64,000 nucleotides of DNA from Tetmemena sp. SeJ-2015 (Eukaryota; Ciliophora; Spirotrichea; Sporadotrichida; Oxytrichidae), in contig JAJKFJ010020997.1 in assembly GCA_027382625.1 (NCBI GenBank), positions 1-64,000 on the forward strand. The letters run 5' to 3'. This document shows, one piece after another, positions 13,800 through 27,200 of the stretch. The translations under genes and the position numbers were made by a program. Each line of letters begins with the position of its first letter. The first letter of the stretch is position 1. The notes under the pieces are model-generated. The model was given only the letters and a program-made list of their open reading frames with translations. It was not told the DNA's origin and ran no database searches.

Positions 13800-15290
13800 G
13801 TAATAAAAAAATAAGCTCAAAAGTCGCAATACCTTTTTATTCCAATGGCTTTGGGGGGTCATTGGGAAAAAATTTAAAAATTTTCAGGGAAAAAAAATTA
13901 AGGCATGTTTTTATCCCTCCAGTTTAAAAGGGTGCCTTAGGGATCTAAAAATTTTTGAGAATTGCGCAGAAAATTTTCCTTGCGGGGGGTTTACCGTAAT
14001 AACTGCGAGGGGGGTTTTTAACAATTTAAAACTACAGTTTTTCGGGAAAGGGTGCTTCTCTACTTCGAGAAACCTTTTTGCGCTTCTAAAAATCGGTTAA
14101 AAATAAATTAAAATAGTCCGATTGTTCCTTTGGCGTCTTGAATCAAAACCTTGGAAATCAAAAATAATTTTTTTGTATTAAAAGTGATAAGTAAGTTTGA
14201 ATTTACCCAATAAATTTACCCTCTGGGGGAAAATTTTTGACCCTGTTTTTGCAAATGCGGGGTTTCCCACAAATTTTTTCCCCTGTATGTTTTTATTTTG
14301 CCACAAAAAATAAATTTTCTAGTTTAGAAAAGATTTAAAAAGTTTGGGGGGGCATGGGGCCAAAATTCTCAATATTTTTTTTAAGAAAAAAAGTAAATTT
14401 GGGGTAACTCTTAAAACTACCGTTTTAAAAAAGGGTGTCCACCAGTGTCTAAGAAGGAAGCCCCTTTGGCTTAAACTGGTCACCTTAGTACCGCAATTTT
14501 TAAAATAAACACCTTTACCCAAAATAAGCGCAACCCAAAAAATTCAATTGAAAATTTTTTTGTAGAATTCCGCTTTTTCCTGCATCCCTTAAAAAATAAA
14601 ATAACCATTCCCAAAAAAAAAAATCATCAAAATTATTACTAAAATCACCTTTTCTTTAAAACCATCCTCAAAATTTTTCAAGGACCCTAAAACCAGGGAA
14701 AACTTAAGTTTGATAGCTTGAGGCCTTTTTATAAAAAAGTGAATTTCTTTTTTAATGGGGAGAGCCCTAAAATAAGGATTTCATTTCGAAATTTAAAATT
14801 TTTTTTTCTTAGGGCGAAAAAAAAAATTCTAAAGTTTGAATTTTTAAAAGAAAAATTTTTTTCGTGTTTTTTTTTCAAATTTTTAGTTAGCTTTTGCTTT
14901 GGCCTGTTTAAAAAAGAAATTTTCCCAAAAAGAAAAAAAAAGGAAATTAAAATATTTTGGCTTTGGAATTACTCATTTTTAAATTTTTTTTTTAAGAAAA
15001 TTTTACTCAGGTTTCCTTTTCTAAAGGGGATTATGTTTTTTTTTTTTAGTTTGGGTGCTGGTATATTTTTAAAATTTTTTACATTTAAAACCCTTTTTAA
15101 AATCACTTTAAAAAAATTAAAAAGGCCTCCTTGTTTATGGTATTCCAAAATTTATAAACTTCTATTTAATTTTCAAAAATTCTATAAAACCCAAAATTTT
15201 CCCAAAACCCTTATTTTTATTTAAATTTAATTTTTGTTCCAAAACTTTTTTGAAATTTTAAAAAAAAAAATGTAAAATAAAATTTTTAAA
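13800..15290. other. Aberrant homopolymer-rich stretch, probably corrupted sequence
   Basis: Base composition and texture change sharply. Runs of 4-12 A, T or G dominate, no reading frame resembles a family, and the long stop-free plus-strand frame at 14718-15224 is almost only Phe, Lys, Leu and Ile. The stretch is about as long as the N-terminal part that paralogue A should have here by comparison with paralogue B (31.3-32.96 kb). Coding that makes sense stops on both edges. The simplest reading is low-quality or unpolished sequence. A genuinely degenerate germline-limited segment is the alternative. Confidence 0.65.
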
Positions 15291-18200
15291 CTTTTTTATC
15301 TTTGATAAGCTTAGGTTGAGTCTTCTATTAATCATTAATATCGTACTTGTGTACTAGCTAGTCAATTGTGTCTTCAAAAATTATTGGAGAGCTTTCTGGC
15401 TCTTCGATATCTCTATTCATCTCTCCAGATTCCAATTCGCTTCATTGAAATAATTATAAGAATAATATCCTCAATTATTAAAAGCTTCTGTGTTTGCTTT
15501 ATAGCTTGAGGGAACTTGTGCTTCTCAAGTCTAGCACTTGGAACTTATTCATATCCGAGGTGGGAGTTCTAATATCATCCTATGAAATAGTTACCATAGA
15601 GGTACTTGAGGAGTGATTTAACTTATTTTTGTCTCTCTTGCCCTTTTTAGAAATTATGCTACTCTCTTCATCAATCTCATCAAAAGCTAATTCTTGAATT
15701 TATATCTGACTCTCTAAACTCAACTCGTCGAACCGATCTAAACTAGATAGAGAAAAATAATATGATAATTTCAATACCAAAAATTTATCTTAGTGACTTA
15801 TTTGCTTGCTCTTTTACTGAACTGACTCTCCTTAGACTTGATAGGCGTCCTTATCTTCAACTTAGATCTATTTTGAGTGTTATTCTTCAAGTTTCTAATT
15901 TGAACTCTCGCCCTTCTGGCACTGCGCTTGATCTCTATTCTATTTGTCTCATTATACTTTTCTTCCTCCTCTTGGTCAATCATTCTCCTAATGCTATCGT
16001 ATGGCTTCAAATCTTTGCCTTGTCTGTAGGACACTGCAGATAAGAAATCTTATCCCAGGTTCAAATCGTTCTAGCTTTGCTCGAAAACATTGTGCTTGGA
16101 AAATACAAACGTAGGCATATACATTTAGCTTTTCATTTAATTTCAAAGGAAGAGTTTGTATCGAATTAAACTTGATCCAATTCTTGTTCAAAGCCATTTT
16201 CAGTGGTTTAATCTGCTTGCTATAGTTGTTCCACTCCTATTTTAGGAATCTATATTTGGTTTCTCCTCTTTTAATCTTTGAAGATTAAGTTTGCGCTAGA
16301 ATAAAATTAATGATATAATCATTAAGGATACTTTCTTGATCTTAAATTTAGAGAGCATTCTTTTCATCTCTTTGTGAAGGCGTATTAAGACCTCGCATCA
16401 AGAACTATTTCAGCTTATTTTGCTCATTGCCGTCATTTAAAAAAGAAAATAATTTTAGATACTAAAATTTGTGAGTATATCTTCTTAGAAGCTACTGCTC
16501 TAAAAGCGATCTCTGAATGCGCCCTTAGCCTTAAGGGCTTTGAATGCTCCATTTATGCTTGTTTAGCTGTTATCTTTTCTTTGTAAGGATTATTCCGCGA
16601 ACTTGCTGAGCTGAGTGTAGACATTAAGATTCACATGAGTCTTGCTCTTATTCATCCCTCTATGGTAAGGCTTTTCTATAGCATCATTATCCGCATCCAT
16701 ATTTTAAGTCCCAGTTTACTTTAGCCACTTTAAATAAGAAGAAAATATATAAAATTGAAATCATTAATACTTCTTTTGATGTTGTCTTTTCAGCTTTAAT
16801 TCTTCATCACTGATATATTGTGAGAGATCGATGCCTATCTCTTATTTCATGAAGTTTGGTGCATCTTCGTTCTCATCATCTATGTACTGAGTTTCCATAA
16901 CTAAAAATCTCTGTGACTAGCCATGAGGGTTAGTCACCGCACTTGTGTCTCGGAATAGTTCTCTGATTTTGTTCCTCGTTTTCCTCAGAACTATCTTTCC
17001 ATTTTAGGTGTTCTTTTAGAGAAAAATAGTGCACAATTTATTAATTCTCCCTACTCTTAGTTACTTCCTTTTAAATCTTGACTATCTGATTTTTCCTTAG
17101 AATGTTTTGCGTAATGCGGTCTAATCTTGACTACTCTTTCTTTCTCCTAAAAATAAATTTTTAATGTAAGAGTGAACCATAAAAGGATTTATTGCATATT
17201 TATAAATTTCCTCTCGTATTCAATGTTGGGATCAATTCCCGCTGCAATAAGAACTTTGTCATAAATTTCAAATAAATTGTCTGCGTTAAGGTAATACTAG
17301 AGTTTCTCAAGTGTTTTATTGTTGAGGATTAGTCTTCTCGTATCTTAGAGAAGCTATAGCTATCTCAGCGTTTCAGAATACTTCTCACGCAGCAGAATTA
17401 AAATCATTATTTTTTTCAAAAAAATAAATGTTGTCTTCCTCTGCGTTCACTTCATTTAGAAGTTCCTCATATTTAAGTGAGTTGCCGCACAGGCAGAAGA
17501 AAGTGTACACCTTAGAGAATTTCTTGATTATGAAATGCTGTAGCTCCTCGTATACTTTTATCACCCAAAACGCAAAGAAACAGATGTTACCCGACAGGAT
17601 TATTATGAAGAGGATCATCTTTGACTCCTCACTCAGTCTTACTTTATAAATACAAAAACAATTTTACTAAATAACAACTTCAACAGAGCTGCTGGAAGAA
17701 TTTAAAATAAATTGTCACTCGAGGTGCTTGTATCTGAGCTACTATTCACAGACACGATATAAAATACACCACAGAAGATTGTGAGTAAGGAAGTAACGAT
17801 CGATAGAGTCTCTAACTAGTTAAGGGCTACAGTTTAGAATGGATGCTGAGTCAGATTTATAGTCATGAATATCATCAGCAAAAGTAGCACTACCATAGCT
17901 TGAGTTATTGTGCCATAGTTCACAAGGAAGACTTAAATGAATATCAAGATGAAATAGTTTAATGATCTTGATTATTATTTTTCATAATCAAGAAGATCTT
18001 TCTGTACATAATCACAATCTCCCAATAGTAAAATCTCTGCTTATATCCTCTATACAAGAAACCATACTTCTGCTTTGTGGTCAAAGTTTCAAGTGAGTCA
18101 CTGGCTCTACTCAATAATACAAAGGCAAACAGAGGTATGCCTATTCCCCAAACTATGAGGGAGGGCAGAGCAATTCCATATGCCCAGAGTTTATGTTGAC

Positions 18201-21200
18201 CCTAATAGCAAGAAATCTCCAAATCATTCTTTACTCTTTGATCCCCATCGATATTGACGCAGCTAAAATAAGGTTTAAATGGAAATTATTATCCTTACTT
18301 GAACACATTGAATACAAATTTGACTATGTTGGGATGAACTAGGAAGAGCAAGATGACAACTCTATTTTATTAAACTGATGATGTAGATCTTGAGCGTAGA
18401 AGCAGCCTTTACTTAGGCCTTCTAAGAATGAGATTCCAACCGAAGTAGCAAACAGCAACTAGCATCACAGGAAGAATACTAAAAAGAGCCAACTTAAAGT
18501 AGAAGATTCGGATAGGCAAATTTTAAGGATTAGTATTTTCGTCTGATGAAGATGAGTCTTGCTCAGAAGAAGTAATGACTCCTGAATTACTTGTTGAGGT
18601 TTTTACAACGTTTGAATCTCCATTGAGGAAACAGTCAACAGAGAAAATCATAAAAAAATTGAAGTTTTTTAAAATTTGATTAGATGCTTCACCGACTGCC
18701 TGATTAGTTTAGAAGAATGCTTCGACTGACTTGGGCCATCTGAAATTGAAAGAAGCTGTGAGCATGATTAGCTAAATATGGTTCATAAGAATCTTCAAGA
18801 AAACTATTTTAAATTCTATAAAACACTTGACTTGTTCTTGACATCTGCTGCTCCTTTTAATGTAGTTCTAATCATGAAGACTATTGCCAATATTGCGACT
18901 GCTTTTAAAAAAATTGAAATGCTAAGATGCCAATTATTCTCACCACATTGACAGAGTATTATGGACAATTACTGCATTCGAATTTGGTAGTGCTTAATGA
19001 ATAACCTCTCTTGCAATTTATCTTTAAAAAGTAAAATGAATTTGAAAATTGGCGCATAAAATTCCTCGATAACCTGAGGCGCAAGTTCCCTAAGGATTAT
19101 AGTCTGGAGCAATTATACCTCTAAATATAGTTTAAGATTAGCTAAAGATAAGATATATTACAGGCAGGCACTTGGAAAAAGACATTCAACAAAGACTGAT
19201 GTGGTGTTGCTTTTTCTCCAATATCCAGGCTTTGGCCCTATGTTGGAACCACCAAGACAGATAGCAGAACTAGTTGGACAGCTTACACAGCTTCCTGGAG
19301 ATGTCATTTTAGTTTTAAAATTGAATTTAGTTAGTGCAAAACTTGTGCCATTTGGGCATCTTTCACATCTAAAAGATTTATCTAGTAATTTCTTCTTACG
19401 CTCCAGTCTCTAAAAATCGTTCTCCAACTTCGCATTCCCTAAGATTAATTGAGTAAGAAAAAGGCACTGTTGATTCATCGGTTTTTAAGCTCTATAGTTT
19501 AATGAAGAAGAGCATTAAATTACCTAAAGATAGGCTATATTACAAGGCTTGTCCATATCTATGCCTTCTGAAACGAAGCTGAGGGCATAACTTTCACCAG
19601 GGGCTGCTGTAAAAGTAATGCCAGACAGTTTATACACTCCATATTATGAGTAGAAAGTAGTAGAGCCCGTTATCAAAGGCTGGTAAAGTAAAGCTGCATT
19701 CCCATTACTAGCAAAAATAATAAGAGTAATTTAATATAGTGGTAGACTTGAAATTGACATCTAACTTCTAAGAAGAGGAGAGGCCTACTATTTATCCATA
19801 GGTATCTGCGAGTGCTAAATACATAGTAGGCAAAGTAGCTCCACTTTGAGCTCCAGATAAGGACCCTGATGTCGAATTTGAAGTTTGATCTTATTTAGTG
19901 GTTGCTTCTAGTTTTCTTAAATCATTGAGCATTCTTTGAGCGTCTTAACTTTTCTTCGCAGAACTAGGATTAGCTCTAAGAAGCTAAGCTTCATATTGCT
20001 TCGCATCAATCGCTACTATCTTCTAAGCGATAGTGGCTATGTCATCTCCATACACATCTGCAACATTGTCCTTGAATACTTGTCGAATTTAAATAAAATT
20101 CCAGGTTATAGCGAGGGTTGAATATCTCCCCAGAAATAAGCTCCACCAGAGCTTGAAGCATAATTTTAGGTGAATTCTTAAGCTCCAAACATTTAGAGAC
20201 TGCAGTTGTAGGGAGAGGCACAATAAACGTAAAACCCTCCTCCTCTCACGGCTCTGTTTAAAAACATTTAAACTTATTTCCTACATAATAGCAGTCTGCT
20301 AATGAAGCAGAGTATATGTTATCAACAATTTGAAATTTATAAATACATTTATCAAAGTAAATGGCTCCTCCGTAAGAAGAATTTGCTCTATTGTTGACGA
20401 AATTTGAGTTGCTTATTTTGTAGATTGTTTATGAAGTTGTGATTTTTTGTTTCTTGTGGTCTGACTACTCTAAGTAAAGCGCTCCTCCGTGGACGGCGCT
20501 GGAATTCTTTACCGATAGGTATGAAACCCAAAAGAAGTCGCAATCGATAAAATATTTTTAAAAAATTTTGATAGCGTAAATTGCGCCTCCTTTGTCAAAC
20601 TGACCAATGGTGTTATAAGATCCTATTTATAATTTATTCCTAAACTTTTTCTTACTTTGTATAGTCAAGTAGCTTGAGTAGAATTCCACAGAGTCGAGGT
20701 AAAATGAATTCACTGAAACGCTGTTAGAGACTGAAGCAAAAAAAAATTTCATATTTAGAAGTTGTATTGACCTCTACTGAGCCTAGTGAGTCTATGGAAT
20801 AAATATCACCTCCATAGAGATCTGCATAATTTTAGGAGAAAGAGCAATCGACTAGAATTAGTCTGCCAAAGCTCTCTGAGTAAATAGCTCCTCCAGATTC
20901 AGAAGCCATGTTCATTACAAAGTTTGTATTTGTAAAAGTAATATCAGAGTCTAGATTTAATTTTAAGCATTAAGAAATTACCTCCTGATAGATATAGTTG
21001 ATTATATAATTAATAATTAAAGTACAACTTTTTAATCCTTGGTTTTAGAGTAAGTTTTTTAAGCCTTATTAATCGATTTAGCATTAAAATATATTAGCAA
21101 ATTTTTTTCCTATTTATGACTTCGTCGTAGGATTTTTGGTGTGTGTGGAAAGATCTACCCCTGGCAGAAATTATTAAAACTTCTCCCATCTTTATGGAAG

Positions 21201-24200
21201 CCTGCCAAAATCATTTTATAATTTAATGAGCTACCAATCAAGCATTGAGGAACCTACTTCACATTACACAGTCAGCAATTTACAAATATTCATGTTTATT
21301 TTAATTCAGTTTTCCTTTTAAATTTTAAGTATAGATGGCTCCGCCCAGTGTTGAGTAGCCATTTTGAAATGTTGTATCAGTGATTGTAAGATTCACGTTC
21401 ATAATCACGTGTAGGAAACTTCCTCTGGTATCTATGTTGTATACCTCTCTGAATTAATCAAAATGACTATTCAATTTTAAATTATTGCAATAATTAAGAG
21501 ACAAGGGTTCTGTAAATTATTCATATTATTAAATTTACGATTGATCATCTTTGAATATAAAGAGAGAAAAAGGCATTTAAAATATTATTTGAAGCTGCTT
21601 TCTTCAATTGTGAGATTAGAAAATCCAACGAAAATATTTTTGGAAGAGTTTTCGCTACGTTGAAATCAAACGTCACATTACTGATTAGGAAATAAATTAT
21701 CATGTTTAATAATTAGCGCAAAGTGTGCATACATGTAGGATATAGTGTTGGATTCTGCCTTGTTCATATAAATCCTAGAATCTATAAGAGTCAAGTAGAT
21801 GTGCTATATTTGCATTAGGTTTCGCAAAAGTATTTACTGGTGAGGATTCTAGAACATTAATGACTGAAGTCTCTTATGCATAGTTATCGTAGAATGAGCA
21901 CCCCTCAATTTAAATTTAAATCTTAATTGATTATTTTTTTGGTAAAAATTTTTTTTAAATGTAAAAAGTAGATCTTGTGACAACATTGATAACACCAGCA
22001 GTTTTAATTGCTGTGTTCTTAGTGAATTTGACTTGATTTGCGTAGAGAGTTCCTTGATTCTCAATCTACATCACACCTCCGTAGAAAAGATAAATTAACT
22101 AATCTATGAGAACCCTATGTTCCCTTAAATAAAAATAAAAATACTGTCCTCTTATGAAACTTTAAGTAAGGTTGGCGTAGGAGTTCGAAAGATAGATTAC
22201 TCCTCCGTTGAGAGCGCTATTATCTGAAAGGTTATTGATTCAGGAAATTAAGCTTACATTAGAAAGTTGAAGCGTAGTCATAATACTTAGAATTGAAGAC
22301 AGTTATAATTCCACCCTAGATTGAGTCTACACAGTACTGAAATGTGCTTAAAAAATATTTTAGCTTTCGCTGGTGAGAATGTAGTCAATATTCTACACAT
22401 TTATAGGGCTCTCGTAATTTGATAGATACTAAGCCACCTCTTCCATCACGTCTAATTAGCTGGAAAATAAATATTAAAAGCATAAAGCTGAAGGAAGGGT
22501 TACATTAAAAGAAGCTGTCATATATCTTAATCTTGGTTGCTTTAGTAATTGCAGTTTAAATAAATAATTTTCTAGTTAGGATAGCTCCTTCATAGCAGGA
22601 TACTTGCTTTACAGTGTGGTATTGATTAAATATTAAAAATTTTGATCATTATAAGCTTTGAGGTGGCAATGTAAAGTACACCTCCTGATCCACTAGTTTC
22701 ACTACAAGCAGAGTTTATGATAGTGTTGTTGAAAAGTTAGAGTGTAAGCTTTGGGTCGTCTGCGTAAAATACCATTAAATATATTATAGGAGTTTAGAAT
22801 ACTCCACCCATGATGCAGCAGAGAAAAATAAGAGCTTAGTTTAAAAGTGGATCTTTCAATTAGAATAGACGAAGCCTTGGTGTTGGAATTTAACTTAATA
22901 TAAATTTTGACGTTTGATGTAAAAAACTCCACCCGAATCGTTTGCAAAGCTTCCAGTAAAAGTTGCGTTTAATTGCATATAAATAAAAATTGATTATGTT
23001 TCTGAAATAGAGGGTTGTTTTATCGATTAGTTCGAAAGTGCCTCCTGTTTAATTAGCAGTGTTATTTGAATATTGAGTGTTCCTTATTGTGCCATTGATG
23101 AGGTTTTAAATATTGAAGACTCCTCCTTGAATCGCATAGTTCAACTAATAATTAATAAAAGCTTGATTGAATATGTTAAATTAATAAGTGGAGGAGATAT
23201 CGTTAAACGCTGAGATGCTGTATAACTAAATAGTTGAAACGTCAAAGTAACCCAACCTTGTTATATTAACGCTTTGGAAGCTTACAGTCGTGGCTGTTCT
23301 GAATAAATTTATATCTAATGTTGATCAAGCTTTAAAATACTGTAGTGGTGGCATAGTCCATCACATTCATAATATTAGTTGAATTCACTTGAGCCAACAA
23401 ACTTAACGTTGGTCATATTTACGATTGCGCATCTCTCTGCATAAATTCCCATTTACATAGTACCAATTGAGCTCATTGATTGGTCGTAGAAGTTTCTGAA
23501 ACTAATCTCAGATTAAATATATAACTGCCTAAATTTTCAGCATATACCAGTAAAGCACTCGTTTAAGTAATCAAAACCCTAGATAATATGACGTTTTAAA
23601 CGATAGAAGAGCTACTTATAATTAAATATGAATGATCTTGTCTCAGTCTAAAGCTTTCTGGGTTTCACTGAAATCTAATCAGTCTATCTATTTATAGATT
23701 TAGTTAAATAGATTATAGAAAATCATATAACTATTATTTAAGTTTTGTGAGTATCAGAGATATTCATATCTTAAGATCCTGATTCAATTTATGGCGTTAA
23801 GTTATTAGCTTCATCATCAGTATCTACTTAACCTCCATCATTAAAATCATCTTCTTCTTCTTAGTATCACTATCATGAATTTAATTTCTTCTACTCTATT
23901 TAGAGATATTGCTTAAATAACGGCGCACAGATGTTTAATCTCCTTAAGTTGAATTTGTATCGGTTGAGTTTGTATCTGTGCTTGTAGTATTCGTAGTCGT
24001 ATCTGTTGAATTCGTATCTGTGTCTGTCGTATTAGTAGTCGTATCTGTGTCTGTAGTATTCGTAGTTGTATCTGTTGAATTAGTATCTGTAGAGTTCGAG
24101 TCTGTTGAATTTGTATTGGAGTCAGTTGAGTTTGTGCTATTATCAGTCGTGGCTATTATCTGTGGTATTTTAGTTTGTATCAGTAGAATTCGAATCTGTA

Positions 24201-27200
24201 GAATTAGTATCGGTGCCTGTCGTGTTAGTAGTATTTGTGTCAGTAGAGTTAGTATCAGTTTAATTTGATCCTCCATCAGTGGAATTTGTGGTTGTACTAT
24301 TTGTAGTTGTGCTATTACTTGTATCTGTGTTATTATTGTATCTGTGCTATTGTTGTATCTGTGTTATTGTTGTATCTGTGTTATTGCCAGTGTCTGTATG
24401 ATTACTAGTGTCTGTGTTATTACCTGTGTCGTATTATTCGTACTGGTGCTATTGTTAGAATCAGTTGTATTTGTGCTATCAGTAGTATTCGTAGTATTGT
24501 TATCTCCACTATCGGTTGAATTAGTGCCACCTGTGTCATATTAAAGTTAAAAAGACTTGATTGATTTCATCGTCCCCAACCTTCTCCATTATCAGATAGG
24601 CCAGTTTCATCTGTTGAATTACTACCTCCTGAAGAAGAATTAGTGCTGCTGTTTGTAGTTCCACCAGTGGTACTATTTGTTGTATTAGTAGTTGTTGAGT
24701 TAGTAGTTGTCGAATTAGTTTTAGTTCCATTCGTTGTAGTGTTGGTATGTGTGGTATTTCCAGTTGTGGTATTAGTCTTAGTACCTCCATTCCTTCTTTT
24801 ATATTCTGAACTGCTATGGGAAAATATTGAAACTTTTTATAATCAGTGTCGGATGTAGGGAGTTGCCCTTGGGAATAAGGATCGCTTATGGTGTTATCAG
24901 TACTGCTATCAGTGTCTATAAAGTCATCTAGGTTTGAGCTATCAGCTGTAATGTTTTGGTAAATACTCACATTTTTGTACTAATAATAGAGGACACGTCA
25001 ATAGTCCCAAGCAGATTAGATATGACAACTTATAATTATTTCTTATTCAATATACTTAGGAGGTTTTAGTTGTAGAAGTTGGGGTGGTGTAAACATAAGA
25101 GCCTGACATTAGGCCATAGTGTCTGTCACGTTATACTCTGGAGTCTTGCACCAACAAAGTCAGTGGAATAAAAGATGCAGCCATACCCACAAGTGTTATA
25201 ACGATAGGACACACTCATCTTAAATATTTCATTTTATCACTTTGAACGTTGAGAGTGCAGCCAATACAATTATATATTGCACCACTCCAAGCTGAGTTAA
25301 ATAAGTAGGTGCTATTCTGATCCAATTAAAAATATTTTTGATCCGTCAAGGCAATGTTCCCTGAAAGGTAGAAAACTTAAATAATAAACTCCTCCCCCGA
25401 TGAAGCCAGTGTAGCTCCCAGATGAAAGTAAAGTGTTTCTATATACTTTGCAATTCTGGACATAGTTGTTACTCATTTACAAAGTCCCTGAACAGAAATT
25501 TCAAAATTAATACTTGTGGGGAAGTTGATATTATTGTTGATTGAGTTTTGATAGAAGTCTGTATAGAAATCATCTACATAATCTAGCTGACTCTGGCCTA
25601 AATTGTTACTGGAGCAAAGCAAGCGCATATAAGAAATGCTTCCTGATATCGAGCCCGAGCCACTTTAAAATTAACTTAGATAGAACAACTGACCACTATC
25701 AAATGCAAACACATCTGAGAAGTTTGACTGCTGCACGATGAGTGTGATTCCTTAACTACTGTCTCCAAGCATCAAACTTCCCTTGAAGGCAGTTTGTAAT
25801 TTCAAATTATTTTATAATCATAAAACTTTGATGTTCTTGGCAGAGATCGAGAAAGCCCCTCCTCCGTTGAGATTGTTTTGAGTTGAGGAGTACCAACTCT
25901 CGTCAGTGAAAATAATTTATGATAGCTCCTTGTAGGCCACTTGCTATATCGGTAAGCTAACTATTTTGAATCCTCATGTTAAGAGTCATGTTGGAGCCTT
26001 TAAAGAAGAATATGCCTCCGTTTTAAAAAGATTGCTTAAATATTAAAATGTTATCAATTGTCTTGAGGCTTTTGATTATGAAAGTGTCGAAGTCTATATA
26101 GATTAGGGAGCTGAGTTGAATCAAGGTTCCATCATCGTCTTGAATTAAAAGCGTGTCTTGAATCTAGAAGTACTCAAAGTCAAAGTAGTAAGCTCCCCCT
26201 TAGAAAGCTTGACTATAAATATTCGTTTATTAAATTAAGTAAAACTATTAGAAAAGGTGGGGCTTGTTTGAACAAGCTGCAGGCAGTTAAAGCAGTAAAT
26301 GCTGCCACCAAAGTGAGCATAGTTGTTAATCAAAACAATTTAAAAGTTGTAGCTGTAAGAAGACTGTAGCTCCTGAAGATAGACGTAGAAGTTTGAGCGT
26401 ATGTGGAAAATAGAACCTCTATATCCATATCTGCACCCTGAAAACGTATTTCCCAGTGATAATACCCCCGTCTCCTTATCATTAGTTATTATCACAAAGG
26501 CTGTTCCATAGGTGTATCCTTGGGAATCAAGAGAGTTAAATTGCTTTATTCTAGCCAACTGTGCGTCATAAAATTCTTAAGTTATAGCAAAACTAAAAAA
26601 TATTTGTGCTCTTAAATGAACTTATATTTGTATAGAATATGACTGATGTCTTGTTGGCGCTGGAGTAAAGTTTTGAGTCGGACACATTTTGGATTACTTA
26701 GCTTTGACTAATCACTATCGAGAAGGGGCTAGTCTGTTAATTTATGAAAAAGAGGTAGCCAGCTGTTTGATAGTACCAGCTACTAGAAATAAATAATTAA
26801 TCAAGTTTAATATTAAAATTCAAAGAAGAAATCTATTTTTAGTGTTTGGCAGGAGCTTCCAATCTCCATTCATAGTCATATCCATTATAGCCATAAGTGT
26901 TTTTAAAAGTAGAATTATGCGAGATAGACATTTGCCCCCAGACCATCAGAGAAATAAAACATGCCACCTGCTATTGAATGAATGTTTGAGAATGAAGAAT
27001 TCTAGATTGTCAGATTTTGATATTCAGATAAGTATGACACGTTAAAAACTTATTGATAAATATTTTAACTGAGCCAGCATTTCCAATTATGTTGTCGAAT
27101 TTAGAATTTCGAATAGTGAAACTTGAGCCTGTTCTTGTGCTGAGTAGCATCTAGAAGATTTGATTATAATTAGTGAGCGACAATGTTGAGAAGTTAGTTT

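Noticed and set aside
14718..15224. 168-codon open frame on the plus strand
   Set aside because: Almost only Phe, Lys, Leu and Ile, produced by A/T runs in the aberrant block. No family resemblance.
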